From Coriobacteriaceae bacterium (lineage in GTDB: Bacteria; Actinomycetota; Coriobacteriia; Coriobacteriales; Coriobacteriaceae), in assembly GCA_902363875.1 (NCBI GenBank), contig CABJBO010000024.1, forward strand, positions 1 through 34,479: a stretch of DNA of 34,479 nucleotides. The letters are read 5' to 3'. Below the pieces are notes generated by a model. It made no database searches and had not been told where the DNA came from. It saw only the letters and a program-made list of their open reading frames with translations. The position numbers and the translations under genes were made by a program. Below, in pieces: positions 26,241 to 34,097 of this stretch (the first letter of the stretch is position 1; each line of letters begins with the position of its first letter).

Positions 26241-26309
26241 ATAAGACGAAAAACATTTGCGTACGGCTTAGAACCAGACGCAAACTGTTTTCGTCTTATT
26301 TGCGTACGG
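26241..26309 (-). promoter_or_regulatory. Repeat-rich operator region of the AlbA-domain gene
   Basis: ATAAGACGAAAA (26241-26252) and TTTTCGTCTTAT (26288-26299) are perfect inverted arms. TTTGCGTACGG occurs twice as a direct repeat (26256-26266 and 26299-26309), and an inverted relative, GACGCAAAC, lies between them. A shorter CGTACGG also occurs at the gene start. This looks like multiple binding sites for one regulator. Confidence 0.55.
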
Positions 26310-26391
26310 AAACTAGATACAAATTTCACGTTCATACGACTATTTACCAAACGCATAGTGTTTTCGTCCGGCAATGCGTCCGTAATCCAAA

Positions 26392-26427
26392 CAAAAAGGC
26401 CCCGAGCTCGTGTTGAACTCGGGACCT
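26392..26427 (-). terminator. Minus-strand terminator with no gene before it
   Basis: AGGCCCCGAG (26397-26406) pairs with CTCGGGACCT (26418-26427, one mismatch), and on the minus strand it is followed by TTTTTG. No minus-strand gene lies upstream; the next gene, kduD/dhuD, is on the plus strand. Between them is a second hairpin, GCGCATC / GATGCGC (about 26438-26467), and the operator at 26529. A short minus-strand RNA is possible. Confidence 0.5.
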
Positions 26428-26510
26428 CTTGCGCCGCGCATCTATGAGAGGAGAAATGCGATGCGCACGGGCGCTACTCCATGTAGCAGATATCGCGACG
26501 AGCGGCTACA

Positions 26511-26542
26511 ACCGTTCACCTTTTAAAAGTGAACGTTCACCT
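26511..26542 (+). promoter_or_regulatory. Operator of the GTGAACGTTCAC family upstream of kduD/dhuD
   Basis: GTGAACGTTCAC is a perfect dyad at 26529-26540. A further half-site, CGTTCAC, at about 26513 forms a second inverted pair with its left half. A TATACT -10 follows at about 26583, so the site is just upstream of the promoter. Confidence 0.65.
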
Positions 26543-26645
26543 GATTCTAGGAAAACCTGACTTTTAATTCCTCCGCTTCTCCTATACTGAACTTGTAATA
26601 GAAGCAAGACTTATATAGATGAACGTTTCTTTTGGAAGGATTGTA

Positions 26646-27455
26646 ATGTCTAACCTTATGGACAGCTTCCGCCTGGACGGCAAGGTCGCGCTCGTGACCG
26701 GCGCCACCTATGGCATCGGCATGGCCATGGCCGAGGCACTCGGCGAAGCCGGCGCCAGGATCGCCTTTAACGCCCGTCACGCCGACAAGGTCGCCGAGGC
26801 CGAGAAGCACTACCGCGAGCTGGGCTTTGATGCTCACGGCTATGTTGCCGACGTCACCGACGAGGCCGTCGTCGCCGAGCTCATCGCCAAGATCGAGGCC
26901 GATTTTGGCACCACGCCCGACATTCTGGTCAACAACGCCGGCGTCATCCAGCGCACCCCGATGCTCGACATGAGCGCCGAGGACTTCCGTCGCGTCGTCG
27001 ACATCGACCTCAATGCCCCGTTCATCGTGTCCAAGGCCTGCCTGCCGGGCATGATCGCCAAGGGTCACGGCAAGATCATCAATATCTGCTCCATGATGAG
27101 CGAGCTGGGCCGCGAGACCATCGCCGGCTATGCCGCCGCCAAGGGCGGACTCAAGATGCTCACCAAGAACATCTGCTCCGAGTTTGGCGAGGCCAATATC
27201 CAGTGCAACGGCATTGGGCCCGGCTACATCGCCACGCCGCAGACCGCACCGCTGCGCGAGACGCAGCCCGACGGCAGCCGCCACCCGTTTGACCAGTTCA
27301 TCATTGCCAAGACGCCGGCCGCCCGTTGGGGCACGCCCGAGGACCTGAAGGGCCCCGCCGTGTTCCTGGCTTCCGACGCATCGAACTTCGTCAACGGGCA
27401 CATTCTGTACGTGGACGGCGGCATCCTCGCCTACATCGGCAAACAGCCGCAATAG
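26646..27455 (+). CDS. kduD: SDR reductase forming KDG (KduD/DhuD-like)
   Basis: This 269-residue short-chain dehydrogenase would reduce 3-deoxy-D-glycero-2,5-hexodiulosonate to KDG with NAD(P)H. The cofactor motif is TGATYGIG near residue 20, NNAG follows near 95, and the catalytic Tyr-x3-Lys is in GYAAAKGG, with a Ser in NICSMMSE. The C-terminal stretch GRWGTPEDLKGP type (here ARWGTPEDL) and DGG match KduD-like enzymes, but SDR specificity is hard to read from sequence. I chose the ATG at 26646, with GGAAGGA five bases upstream. A dhuI-like isomerase gene follows 266 bases downstream, which supports the assignment. Confidence 0.85.
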   Translation: MSNLMDSFRLDGKVALVTGATYGIGMAMAEALGEAGARIAFNARHADKVAEAEKHYRELGFDAHGYVADVTDEAVVAELIAKIEADFGTTPDILVNNAGVIQRTPMLDMSAEDFRRVVDIDLNAPFIVSKACLPGMIAKGHGKIINICSMMSELGRETIAGYAAAKGGLKMLTKNICSEFGEANIQCNGIGPGYIATPQTAPLRETQPDGSRHPFDQFIIAKTPAARWGTPEDLKGPAVFLASDASNFVNGHILYVDGGILAYIGKQPQ

Positions 27456-27462
27456 GCTGCGG

Positions 27463-27558
27463 CCGCGCGGAGCACGGCACCTTGGCGCTCAAACCGTCGC
27501 TCGCGTACCGAAGTACGCTTCGCTCCTCTTTCACGCCAATCTGCCGCACTCCGCGCGC
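27463..27558. ncRNA. Long structured element between kduD/dhuD and dhuI
   Basis: Nested arms are GCGCGGAG (27465-27472) with CTCCGCGC (27549-27556), CGGCA (27475) with TGCCG (27542), TTGGCG (27482) with CGCCAA (27534), and GCGTAC-CGAA-GTACGC (27503-27518) as an inner hairpin. No T run follows. It could be a processing or stabilising site that sets different levels of the two enzymes, or a repeat element. Nothing clear is seen in 27559-27700. Confidence 0.45.
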
Positions 27559-27721
27559 CCTCGCCACCGTCACGCACCAGCCAACACAGGCGCTTCGGTT
27601 TGTGCGGAACTCGCGACAGACTTAACTGCCGACCGCCCGCATAGCTCATCGCGGGTTGGCTTTGCCGCCGCCCGCGCACAGAAACAAAAAACTGGAAGAT
27701 TTAGTTGAAAGGTTAACTCAA

Positions 27722-28363
27722 ATGAAGATCGCTCTAATCAACGAGAATTCTCAGAACTCCAAGAACCCCATGATCGAGGCTGCCCTTAAGAAGGTTGTCG
27801 AGCCCATGGGCCACACCGTCTTTAACTATGGCATGTATGCCGACGCCGACTCCAAGCCCCTCACCTACGTGCAGAACGGCATTCTTGCCGCCGTGCTGCT
27901 CAACTCCGGCGCTGCCGACTACGTCGTGACCGGTTGCGGCACCGGCGAGGGCGCCATGCTCGCCTGCAACTCCTTCCCCGGCGTGCTGTGCGGCCATGTT
28001 GCCGACCCGCTGGATGCCTACACCTTTGCCCAGGTCAACGATGGCAACGCCGTCGCCATGCCCTTCGCCCTCAAGAACGGCTGGGGCCAGGAGCTCAACC
28101 TCGAGTACACCTTCGAGAAGCTCTTTGGCTTTGGCTCGGGCAACGGCTACCCCGCCGAGCGCGTTGAGCCCGAGCAGCGCAACAAGAAGATCCTCGACGG
28201 CGTGCGCGCTGTGACCATGCGTCCGCTCGTCGACGTCCTGGGCGAGATCGATCAGGATCTGGTGAAGGGCGCCCTCGCTGGTGAGCACTTCCAGGAGTAC
28301 TTCTTTGCCAACGCCACCGACGAGGCCATCATCGCCAAGGTCAAGGAGATCTTGGGCCTGTAA
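27722..28363 (+). CDS. dhuI: RpiB/LacAB-type isomerase of the unsaturated-uronate pathway (DhuI-like)
   Basis: This 213-residue protein belongs to the RpiB/LacA/LacB sugar isomerase family. The start KIALINENSQNSKNPMIEAAL and the GCGTGEGAMLACN stretch near residue 78 (family GCGTGxG motif) are visible. It is longer than RpiB (about 150), with an extra C-terminal part of 60 residues. DhuI of streptococci, an RpiB-family enzyme encoded beside an SDR reductase (DhuD), converts 4-deoxy-5-ketouronate to the 2,5-diketo isomer in place of KduI. The present pairing matches that. GAAAGG stands nine bases upstream of the ATG. A terminator follows. Confidence 0.8.
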   Translation: MKIALINENSQNSKNPMIEAALKKVVEPMGHTVFNYGMYADADSKPLTYVQNGILAAVLLNSGAADYVVTGCGTGEGAMLACNSFPGVLCGHVADPLDAYTFAQVNDGNAVAMPFALKNGWGQELNLEYTFEKLFGFGSGNGYPAERVEPEQRNKKILDGVRAVTMRPLVDVLGEIDQDLVKGALAGEHFQEYFFANATDEAIIAKVKEILGL

Positions 28364-28406
28364 TAAGGCCCACGGGGCGCACCGACCCCCAACAAACCGC
28401 CAAGCA

Positions 28407-28446
28407 AAAGGCGCCGCGACAATCCATGTGTCGCGGCGCCTTTTTT
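28407..28446 (+). terminator. Terminator of the kduD-dhuI unit
   Basis: AAGGCGCCGCGACA pairs perfectly with TGTCGCGGCGCCTT around a seven-base loop and is followed by TTTTTTG. Confidence 0.95.
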
Positions 28447-28501
28447 GATTGGCTATCGCTTGAGCCACCGCAAGGCGGCCGCTCCCCTATTTGCCAAGAG
28501 C

Positions 28502-30451
28502 CTACAGCTCGCAGGCGACCTTGTAGCCGTCGCCGATGGCGTCGCGGATGTTGCCGCACTTCTGGGCATCGCCCAGCACGTGGGTGGCAACGCCGGCAAC
28601 GGCAAGGTCATCGGCCAGCTTGGTGTTGGGGCGGTAACCCATGGCAAGCACCAGCGTGTCGGCGTCGGCGATGGTGTGGACCTCGCCGTCCTTTTCGTAA
28701 CTGATGGCGTCCTCGGTAATCTCAGTCACCTTGGCCTCGGTCAGCACGTGAACGCCCTTGGAGAGCATGCGCGTGATGAGCACCGCGCGACCGGCGCCAC
28801 CCTCGTTGGCGGCAAGCGTCTTGGTCATCTCGATGACGGTGACATCGCGGTTGGCCGGCGACAGATCGTTGACCAACGGGGCCAGGTAATCGGCCGTCTC
28901 GCAGCCGACGGTGCCGCCGCCCACAATGACGATCTTCTTGCCCGGGAAAGCCTTGCCGCCCAGCAGGTCATCAGCCGTCATGACCTGCTTAAAGCCCTGC
29001 ATAAAGGCCGGGGCGATGGGTTCGGCGCCATAGGCCAGGACAACCTCGTAACCCGCGTAGTCGCGCTGAATGTCCTCGGCCGAAAGCTCGGTACCAAAGA
29101 CGCACTTCACGCCCGCCTCAGCAAGACGGCGATACTGGTACTTGATCACGCGCGTGAGCTCCTGCTTTGCCGGCGGAACGGCCGCAATGCGCATCTCGCC
29201 GCCCGGCTCGTCCTGCTTATCCACGAGCACCACGTTATGGCCGCGCTTGGCGGCAATGTAGGCTGCCTCCATGCCCGCGGGACCGGCACCCACAACGAGC
29301 ACGTTCTTTGCCTCGGCGGCAGGCTCGTAGCCAGCCTCGTCACGCTCCACGTCCGGGTTGACGGTGCAGGAGATGCGCTTGCCGAACATGATGCCGTTCA
29401 GGCAGCGCAGGCAACCGATGCAGGGGCGGATGTCGTCGGCGTTGCCGGCAGCAGCCTTGTTGCAGAACTCGGCATCGCACAGATTGGCGCGGCCCATCAT
29501 GCAAATGTCGGCAGCGCCGTCCTCGATCAGCTCCTCGGCGATCCATGCCTCGTTAATGCGGCCGACGGTGGCGACGGGAATGTTGACGTGCTTTTTGATC
29601 TCGCGCGAGCAGGCGGCGTGCGAGGCCTGCTGCGTACCGGCGGCGGGAATGGCGGAGCCGCGCTTGATGGTAGTGCCGCCCGACACGTGGATCATGTCGA
29701 CGCCGGCCTTCTCCAAGCGACGCGAGACATAGATCATGTCGTTGAGGGTCAGGCCGCCATCGGTGTACTCGTCGCCCGAGATACGGACGTCGATGATAAA
29801 GTCCTTGCCGCAGCGCTCGCGAATCTCGGCGATGACCTCGAGCAGGAAGCGCATGCGGGCGTCGAGCGAGCCGCCGTACTCGTCGGTGCGCTTGTTATAG
29901 AGCGGGGTCAAAAAGCCGCCGAGCATGCCGTGGGCGTGTGCCGCATGGACCTCGACGCCGTCGACACCGGCCTTCTGCATGCGCACAGCAGCGTCACCAA
30001 ACTGATGTGTGAGCTCGTGGATCTCATCGACCGTGATGGGGCGCGGCGCCTCGCGGGCATAGGACGGGCCCACAAAGGACGGAGCGATCAGGCGCGGCGT
30101 GCCCGGAATGTTAAAGGCCATGTAGGCGGGGTGGAAGAGCTGCGGCATGATCTTGCAGCCATACTCGTGGACGGCCGCGGCGAGCTTTTCCCAGCCAGGG
30201 ATAAACGTGTCGTCGTAGCAGCACATGTCACCCGGTAGATAGGTATAGGTGGGCTCGACCGTCACGACCTCGGTGATGATCAGGCCAACGCCGCCCTTGG
30301 CACGGGCACGGTAATGATCGACCAAGTCGTCGGTCACATAGCCATGATCGGCCAGGTTCGTGGACACCGGCGGCATAAAGACGCGGTTCTTGACCTCGGT
30401 CGTACCGACCTTGATCGGGCTAAAGAGCATCGGGTAGGCGGAAGACTCCAT
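28502..30451 (-). CDS. Enoate-reductase-like flavoenzyme (Old Yellow Enzyme / FadH type)
   Basis: This 649-residue protein has an FMN-binding TIM barrel (about 1-340; PMLFSPIKVGTTEVKNRV, then EVHAAHAHGMLGGFLTPLYN near 190). A 4Fe-4S cluster site (CIGCLRCLNG, with a further Cys about ten residues on) follows near 350. The FAD/NAD(P)H domain has VVGAGPAGMEAA near 390 and IVGGGTVGCETA near 510. Relatives include 2,4-dienoyl-CoA reductase, cinnamate reductase FldZ and BaiCD. They reduce carbon-carbon double bonds using NAD(P)H. GAAAGGA precedes the ATG. It lies downstream, on the same strand, of a hydrolase operon, so its substrate could be a plant-derived enoate or an unsaturated product, but this is inference. 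Confidence 0.85.
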   Translation of the reverse strand: MESSAYPMLFSPIKVGTTEVKNRVFMPPVSTNLADHGYVTDDLVDHYRARAKGGVGLIITEVVTVEPTYTYLPGDMCCYDDTFIPGWEKLAAAVHEYGCKIMPQLFHPAYMAFNIPGTPRLIAPSFVGPSYAREAPRPITVDEIHELTHQFGDAAVRMQKAGVDGVEVHAAHAHGMLGGFLTPLYNKRTDEYGGSLDARMRFLLEVIAEIRERCGKDFIIDVRISGDEYTDGGLTLNDMIYVSRRLEKAGVDMIHVSGGTTIKRGSAIPAAGTQQASHAACSREIKKHVNIPVATVGRINEAWIAEELIEDGAADICMMGRANLCDAEFCNKAAAGNADDIRPCIGCLRCLNGIMFGKRISCTVNPDVERDEAGYEPAAEAKNVLVVGAGPAGMEAAYIAAKRGHNVVLVDKQDEPGGEMRIAAVPPAKQELTRVIKYQYRRLAEAGVKCVFGTELSAEDIQRDYAGYEVVLAYGAEPIAPAFMQGFKQVMTADDLLGGKAFPGKKIVIVGGGTVGCETADYLAPLVNDLSPANRDVTVIEMTKTLAANEGGAGRAVLITRMLSKGVHVLTEAKVTEITEDAISYEKDGEVHTIADADTLVLAMGYRPNTKLADDLAVAGVATHVLGDAQKCGNIRDAIGDGYKVACEL

Positions 30452-30482
30452 ACAGGGTTCCTTTCGTTTGAGCCGCTCGGCG

Positions 30483-30517
30483 GCAGTTGCTAACGTACTT
30501 ATCGTATCAGCAACTGC
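30483..30517 (-). promoter_or_regulatory. Inverted repeat upstream of the enoate-reductase gene
   Basis: GCAGTTGCT (30483-30491) and AGCAACTGC (30509-30517) are perfect 9-bp arms 17 bases apart, about 30 bases upstream of the start codon. It may be an operator or a leader hairpin. It differs from the other operator families in the window. Confidence 0.45.
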
Positions 30518-30567
30518 GCTGCACCCGACCGTACACGCTCCCCCGGCTTTTACTCAGCCCACAAAAA

Positions 30568-30632
30568 GTTGCGGTGGAATACGGAGTAAATAAGGCCTTT
30601 GACAGCCAAAACAGTCCGTATTCCACCGCAAC
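30568..30632 (-). terminator. Family C hairpin repeat, copy 2, likely terminator
   Basis: GTTGCGGTGGAATACGGA (30568-30585) pairs perfectly with 30615-30632. On the minus strand the stem is followed by TTTTTGTGG, and it lies 17 bases past the stop of the FAD-domain gene. Confidence 0.75.
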
Positions 30633-30648
30633 TGATGGGCGGGGTGGG

Positions 30649-31578
30649 TTAGAGGCCCAGATAGCTGGTCATGCCTTCGACGGCGAGCTTGGCGCCGGCT
30701 ACGGCATGGACCACGGTGAGCGGGCCGTTGACCACGTCACCGGCGGCAAAGACGCCAGGCACGGTGGTCATGCCGCACTCATCGACCGAAAGAAGACCGC
30801 GATGGTCGGTCTCCAGACCGCCCGTCGTAAGCACCAGCTTGTCCTTAGGCACTTGCGAGGCCGCAATCACAACCGTGTCGGCGGGCACATGGTCAAGTTC
30901 TTCCTCGTAGCCCACCACGTTGTCGTCCTCGTCAAAGATAGCCGTCTCGAACACCGGACCGTTATCGTCGATGGCGCAAATCGCCTTGCCGCGCACGATC
31001 TCGGCACCGTCAAGCTCGGTCAGCTCGACCTCGTCATCGATGGCCGAGATATGGCGCGATCGGGCATACACGGTAACCTTGCGAGCGCCCGAGCGCAGAG
31101 CCGTACGGGCAACATCCATGGCCACGTTGCCGGCGCCGATAACCGCCACGTTCTGACCGATCGCCACGCTCGTGGGATCGACTAGGTAATCGATACCAAA
31201 CAGTACGTTGCCACGCGACTCGCCGGGAATACCCAGCTTGCGGGCGCGCCAGGTACCGGTACCGACAAAGACCGCATCGTAGCCGTCGCGCAACAGGTCG
31301 TCGATATGCAGCGCGCCGCCAATGGTGGTCGAGGGACGGACGCGTACGCCAAGCGAGCACATCACGTGACGGTACTTTTGCACGAGAGCACGGGGCAGGC
31401 GAAACTCGGGGATGCCGTACTCCAGCACGCCGCCGATCTCGGGGCGTTGCTCAAACACCGTGACGGCACAGCCCAGCTGGGCCATCTTAATGGCCACGGT
31501 AATGCCGGCAGGACCGGAACCGACCACGGCAACCTGCTTGCCGCACGACGGCGCGGGCTTCCACTCCTTACGGTCCAA
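30649..31578 (-). pseudogene. GltD-like oxidoreductase, FAD/NAD(P) part after in-frame stop
   Basis: This 309-codon frame encodes the two-dinucleotide-binding-domain part of a GltD-type oxidoreductase. VAVVGSGPAGITVAIKMAQ near residue 16 binds FAD, VAVIGAGNVAMDVA near 145 binds NAD(P)H, and GVFAAGDVVNGP near 275 closes the FAD domain. It starts only from a TTG with no good ribosome binding site. It is in the same frame as the cluster-binding part at 31594-31866, separated by one TAA at 31594-31596 and five codons. The two are best read as one protein interrupted by a nonsense change (a Tyr codon is the likely original). Both halves keep their motifs, so the change is recent, or the stop is read through. 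Confidence 0.75.
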
Positions 31579-31593
31579 ATATGCAGTCGAGAT

Positions 31594-31866
31594 TTAGTTC
31601 TCGATACTCGAAAAATGCACCGGTGCGCCCTTGCGGCCCTGAATGCACGCGCCCTCGCACTGGCCCGAATGGTTGCAGATCATGGAGCAGACCGCGCTCA
31701 TGGGGTTGTTCTGGAACAGCAGCTCACCTGCCTCTTCCAGACGACGCTGCTTGAACAAGTCAATGACCTGCGGAATAGGCGTCTGCACCGGGCAGCCTTT
31801 AAGCTGGCAGAACGCCTTTTTGCAACCTAGGCAGCGGTTCGCTTCCTCAACAATATGAATAGCCAT
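31594..31866 (-). pseudogene. GltD-like oxidoreductase, N-terminal iron-sulfur part
   Basis: This 90-residue part is the Fer4_20 domain found at the start of GltD, PreT and similar electron-transfer subunits. Cys12-x2-Cys15-x4-Cys20-x4-Cys25 is followed by CSMICNHSGQCEGACIQG, the set that holds two 4Fe-4S clusters. I chose the ATG at 31866, with GAGAGGA upstream. It ends in SSIEN and TAA, then the frame runs on as ISTAYLDRKEW into the FAD part. It lies between the TIM-barrel isomerase gene and the FAD part in a minus-strand operon. It probably was to pass electrons from NAD(P)H to the nearby enoate-reductase-like enzyme. Confidence 0.75.
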
Positions 31867-31916
31867 CGGTTCCTCTCCTGGACCTCTACGACAATCTCTT
31901 TCGCCAACCTGCTTCG

Positions 31917-32834
31917 TTACAGAATCACGTGCTCGCACATCACGCTGCGGCCCATGCGCAGCAACTCGTCGCGCGAACGCTCGACCGTGGACGGTGTGCT
32001 GTTCTCGATAACGGTCATAATGCCCGGTCGCGCGGCGGCTGCCCAGGCGGCAATGGCCTCAAAATCAAAGTTTCCGCACGTACAGGCGCCGTGGCATACC
32101 AAACGAGAGCCCGAGCCATCGCACCAGCCATCCTGGTCCTCGTTGTCTACAATCTCGTAGTCCTTGGCATGCAGCACGCGAATCTTGCTGCCGCACAAAT
32201 GCAGCATGCGCGACACCTGCTCGGAAGCCTCACCGACGATCGCGGGGTGCAGCAGCGACACCGGATCGTAGATCACGCCGAGTGCGGTGCTCGAAACGCG
32301 TTCCAGAACCTCGCGGCAACGCTCGGGCGTGTTGACGATCTCGTTCCAGCCGGGCTCAATCAGAAGCTCGCCGCCCTCCTTTTCGGCCATCGAGCACACG
32401 CGTGCGAGTCCTTTGCAAAACGCATCGAGCGCAGCGGCCGAAAAACGGTCATCGGCCATCTTGTTCTGCGCGTTGGGGCGCCCCGTCTCGGTCCCCACCG
32501 GACAGCCCCCAAGCCAGCGCGCGAACCTCAGGCACGCCTCGTACTCGGCATAGGTATCCACCAGCTGATTCTGATCGGGCGTTGCCAGGTTTTTATAGCA
32601 GCCGAGCACCGCCACCTGCACGCCGTTGGTGTCGAGCACCTCGCGCAGATGGTCGGCGAGTTCGTTCGTAAGGCCGGAACGGTTAATGCCAAAGGACTTG
32701 TAGAGTACTTTGCTCGGCAGCTGGATGCACGAGAAACCCAGTTTGCCTGCCATGCGAATGCGCTCCTCCACCGTGCCCTCGGGCAGGTCGTGCAGGCGCA
32801 CACCGACGCTCAGCGCGCCTTTCGACTGCGCCAT
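31917..32834 (-). CDS. Sugar-phosphate isomerase/epimerase-like TIM barrel
   Basis: This 305-residue protein matches the AP-endonuclease family 2 TIM-barrel group (IolE/UxuA/Hyi-like). Typical points are GFSCIQLP near residue 35, LLIEPGWNEIVN near 165 with a metal-binding Glu, IYDPVSLLHP near 190 with Asp, VLHAKDYEI near 225 with His/Lys, and IENSTPS near 280 with Glu. Such enzymes isomerise or epimerise keto sugars and sugar acids with a divalent metal. The start at 32834 has GGAGG seven bases upstream, and only two bases separate it from the GH105 stop codon, so it is co-translated with the hydrolase. The substrate is probably a pectin-side-chain sugar, by context only. Confidence 0.82.
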   Translation of the reverse strand: MAQSKGALSVGVRLHDLPEGTVEERIRMAGKLGFSCIQLPSKVLYKSFGINRSGLTNELADHLREVLDTNGVQVAVLGCYKNLATPDQNQLVDTYAEYEACLRFARWLGGCPVGTETGRPNAQNKMADDRFSAAALDAFCKGLARVCSMAEKEGGELLIEPGWNEIVNTPERCREVLERVSSTALGVIYDPVSLLHPAIVGEASEQVSRMLHLCGSKIRVLHAKDYEIVDNEDQDGWCDGSGSRLVCHGACTCGNFDFEAIAAWAAAARPGIMTVIENSTPSTVERSRDELLRMGRSVMCEHVIL

Positions 32835-32836
32835 GC

Positions 32837-34072
32837 CTAGGCCTCCTTGCACGCATTGATGCCCGGCGTGTAGCCGCCAAACGGGTCGTCGATGGAGCAG
32901 ACGCCCGAGGGGGCGAGCGGATCGCGCTTACCGGCCAACTTGTCATGATGCATGGTCTCGATATAGGCGAGCACCAGCGGCGCCACGCCCTTCGCGTCGT
33001 TTTTGACGACGGGCTCACTCATGTAGTAGCCAAACGTGCCCTCGCGGTGCGCGGTGTTGCCAAGGCCCGCCACCAGACAGATATTGTCAAGCGCCAACTG
33101 TCCATCGCGCTCGGACAGGCACGTGTCGCAGATGCCGTCAAACGCACGGCGGCCGTACTGGTAGTAGCGCTCGCCCAGCACGCCCAGGCGCACGCCCTTC
33201 ATGATGGCGTTGGCGAAGATGGCGCTGCCCGACTCCTCCAGATAGTTGGGGGCGATATTGGGCAGGTTGATGACCTGGTGCCACATGCCGGTCTGCTCGT
33301 CCTGATACGGCAGCATGGCGTCGATCAGATCGTGGAACATCTTGCGAATCTCGTCCTTCTCGGCCGACATCGAAGGCGGCATGAGCTCCCAGGTGTCGAT
33401 AAGTGCCATGGCAAACCAGCCCTCGGCGCGCAGCCAGAAGTTAGCCGAAAGACCGGTGACCGGATCGCACCAGAACTGCTTGCGGCTCGCGTCGTAGGCG
33501 TGATAGTACAGGCCGTTGAGGGGGTTGCGCATCAGGTCGCGCACGACCTGGAACATATGGAAGCTATCCGAGCAGGCGCGACGGTTGTGGAAGCTCAGCT
33601 CGTACTGCATGTAGAACGGCTGCGCCATGTACATGCCATCGAGCCAAATCTGGTTGGGATAGACGGCCTTGTGCCAAAACACGCCCTCTTTGGTGCGCGG
33701 CTGGGTCTCGAGCTGACGGTAGATGGTATCCATTGCGGCGCGGTACTTGGGCTTGCCCACTAGGTCATAGAGCTTGTAGAGGGTTTTGCCCGCATTAACG
33801 TTGTCGAGGTTGTACTCTTGGGGATCGTAATGCTTGATGGTGCCATCGTCCTGGACAAAAAAGTCGATGTAATCGTCGGCGAAGGTCAGATAGCGCTGCT
33901 CGCCCGTGATCTCGTACAGCTCGATGAGCGCCTTGATCATGCAGCCATCAATGTAATTCCAGGTATTTTCCTTGCCGGCACGGAGCTTTTCGATGTTCCA
34001 AGCCGGCGCCTGCGGCGTAGAGGTCTCGATCAACTGCTCGATATAACGGTCCAGAATCTGATTGCAACCCAT
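32837..34072 (-). CDS. GH105 unsaturated rhamnogalacturonyl/uronyl hydrolase
   Basis: This 411-residue protein has the (alpha/alpha)6-barrel pattern of glycoside hydrolase family 105 (YteR/YesR). These enzymes add water to the 4,5 double bond of an unsaturated galacturonyl residue left by pectin lyases and release a 5-keto-4-deoxyuronate. Likely catalytic positions are Asp90 in YNLDNVNAGK and Asp145 in WLDGMYM, with RAEGWFAMAL and ESGSAIF also typical. There is no signal peptide, so it acts in the cytoplasm on imported disaccharides. AGAGGGG precedes the ATG. Two operator-like sites lie upstream (34098 and 34139). It leads a minus-strand operon with the TIM-barrel gene and the GltD-like parts. 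GH88 is an alternative family. Confidence 0.88.
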   Translation of the reverse strand: MGCNQILDRYIEQLIETSTPQAPAWNIEKLRAGKENTWNYIDGCMIKALIELYEITGEQRYLTFADDYIDFFVQDDGTIKHYDPQEYNLDNVNAGKTLYKLYDLVGKPKYRAAMDTIYRQLETQPRTKEGVFWHKAVYPNQIWLDGMYMAQPFYMQYELSFHNRRACSDSFHMFQVVRDLMRNPLNGLYYHAYDASRKQFWCDPVTGLSANFWLRAEGWFAMALIDTWELMPPSMSAEKDEIRKMFHDLIDAMLPYQDEQTGMWHQVINLPNIAPNYLEESGSAIFANAIMKGVRLGVLGERYYQYGRRAFDGICDTCLSERDGQLALDNICLVAGLGNTAHREGTFGYYMSEPVVKNDAKGVAPLVLAYIETMHHDKLAGKRDPLAPSGVCSIDDPFGGYTPGINACKEA

Positions 34073-34097
34073 TGCTGTCCCCTCTGACGTTATTGAT

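Noticed and set aside
26452..26570. Short open frame after AGAGGAGAA at 26448, coding about 21-34 residues
   Set aside because: The ribosome-binding-like sequence is good, but either frame runs through a hairpin and the operator, and the product has no recognisable features.
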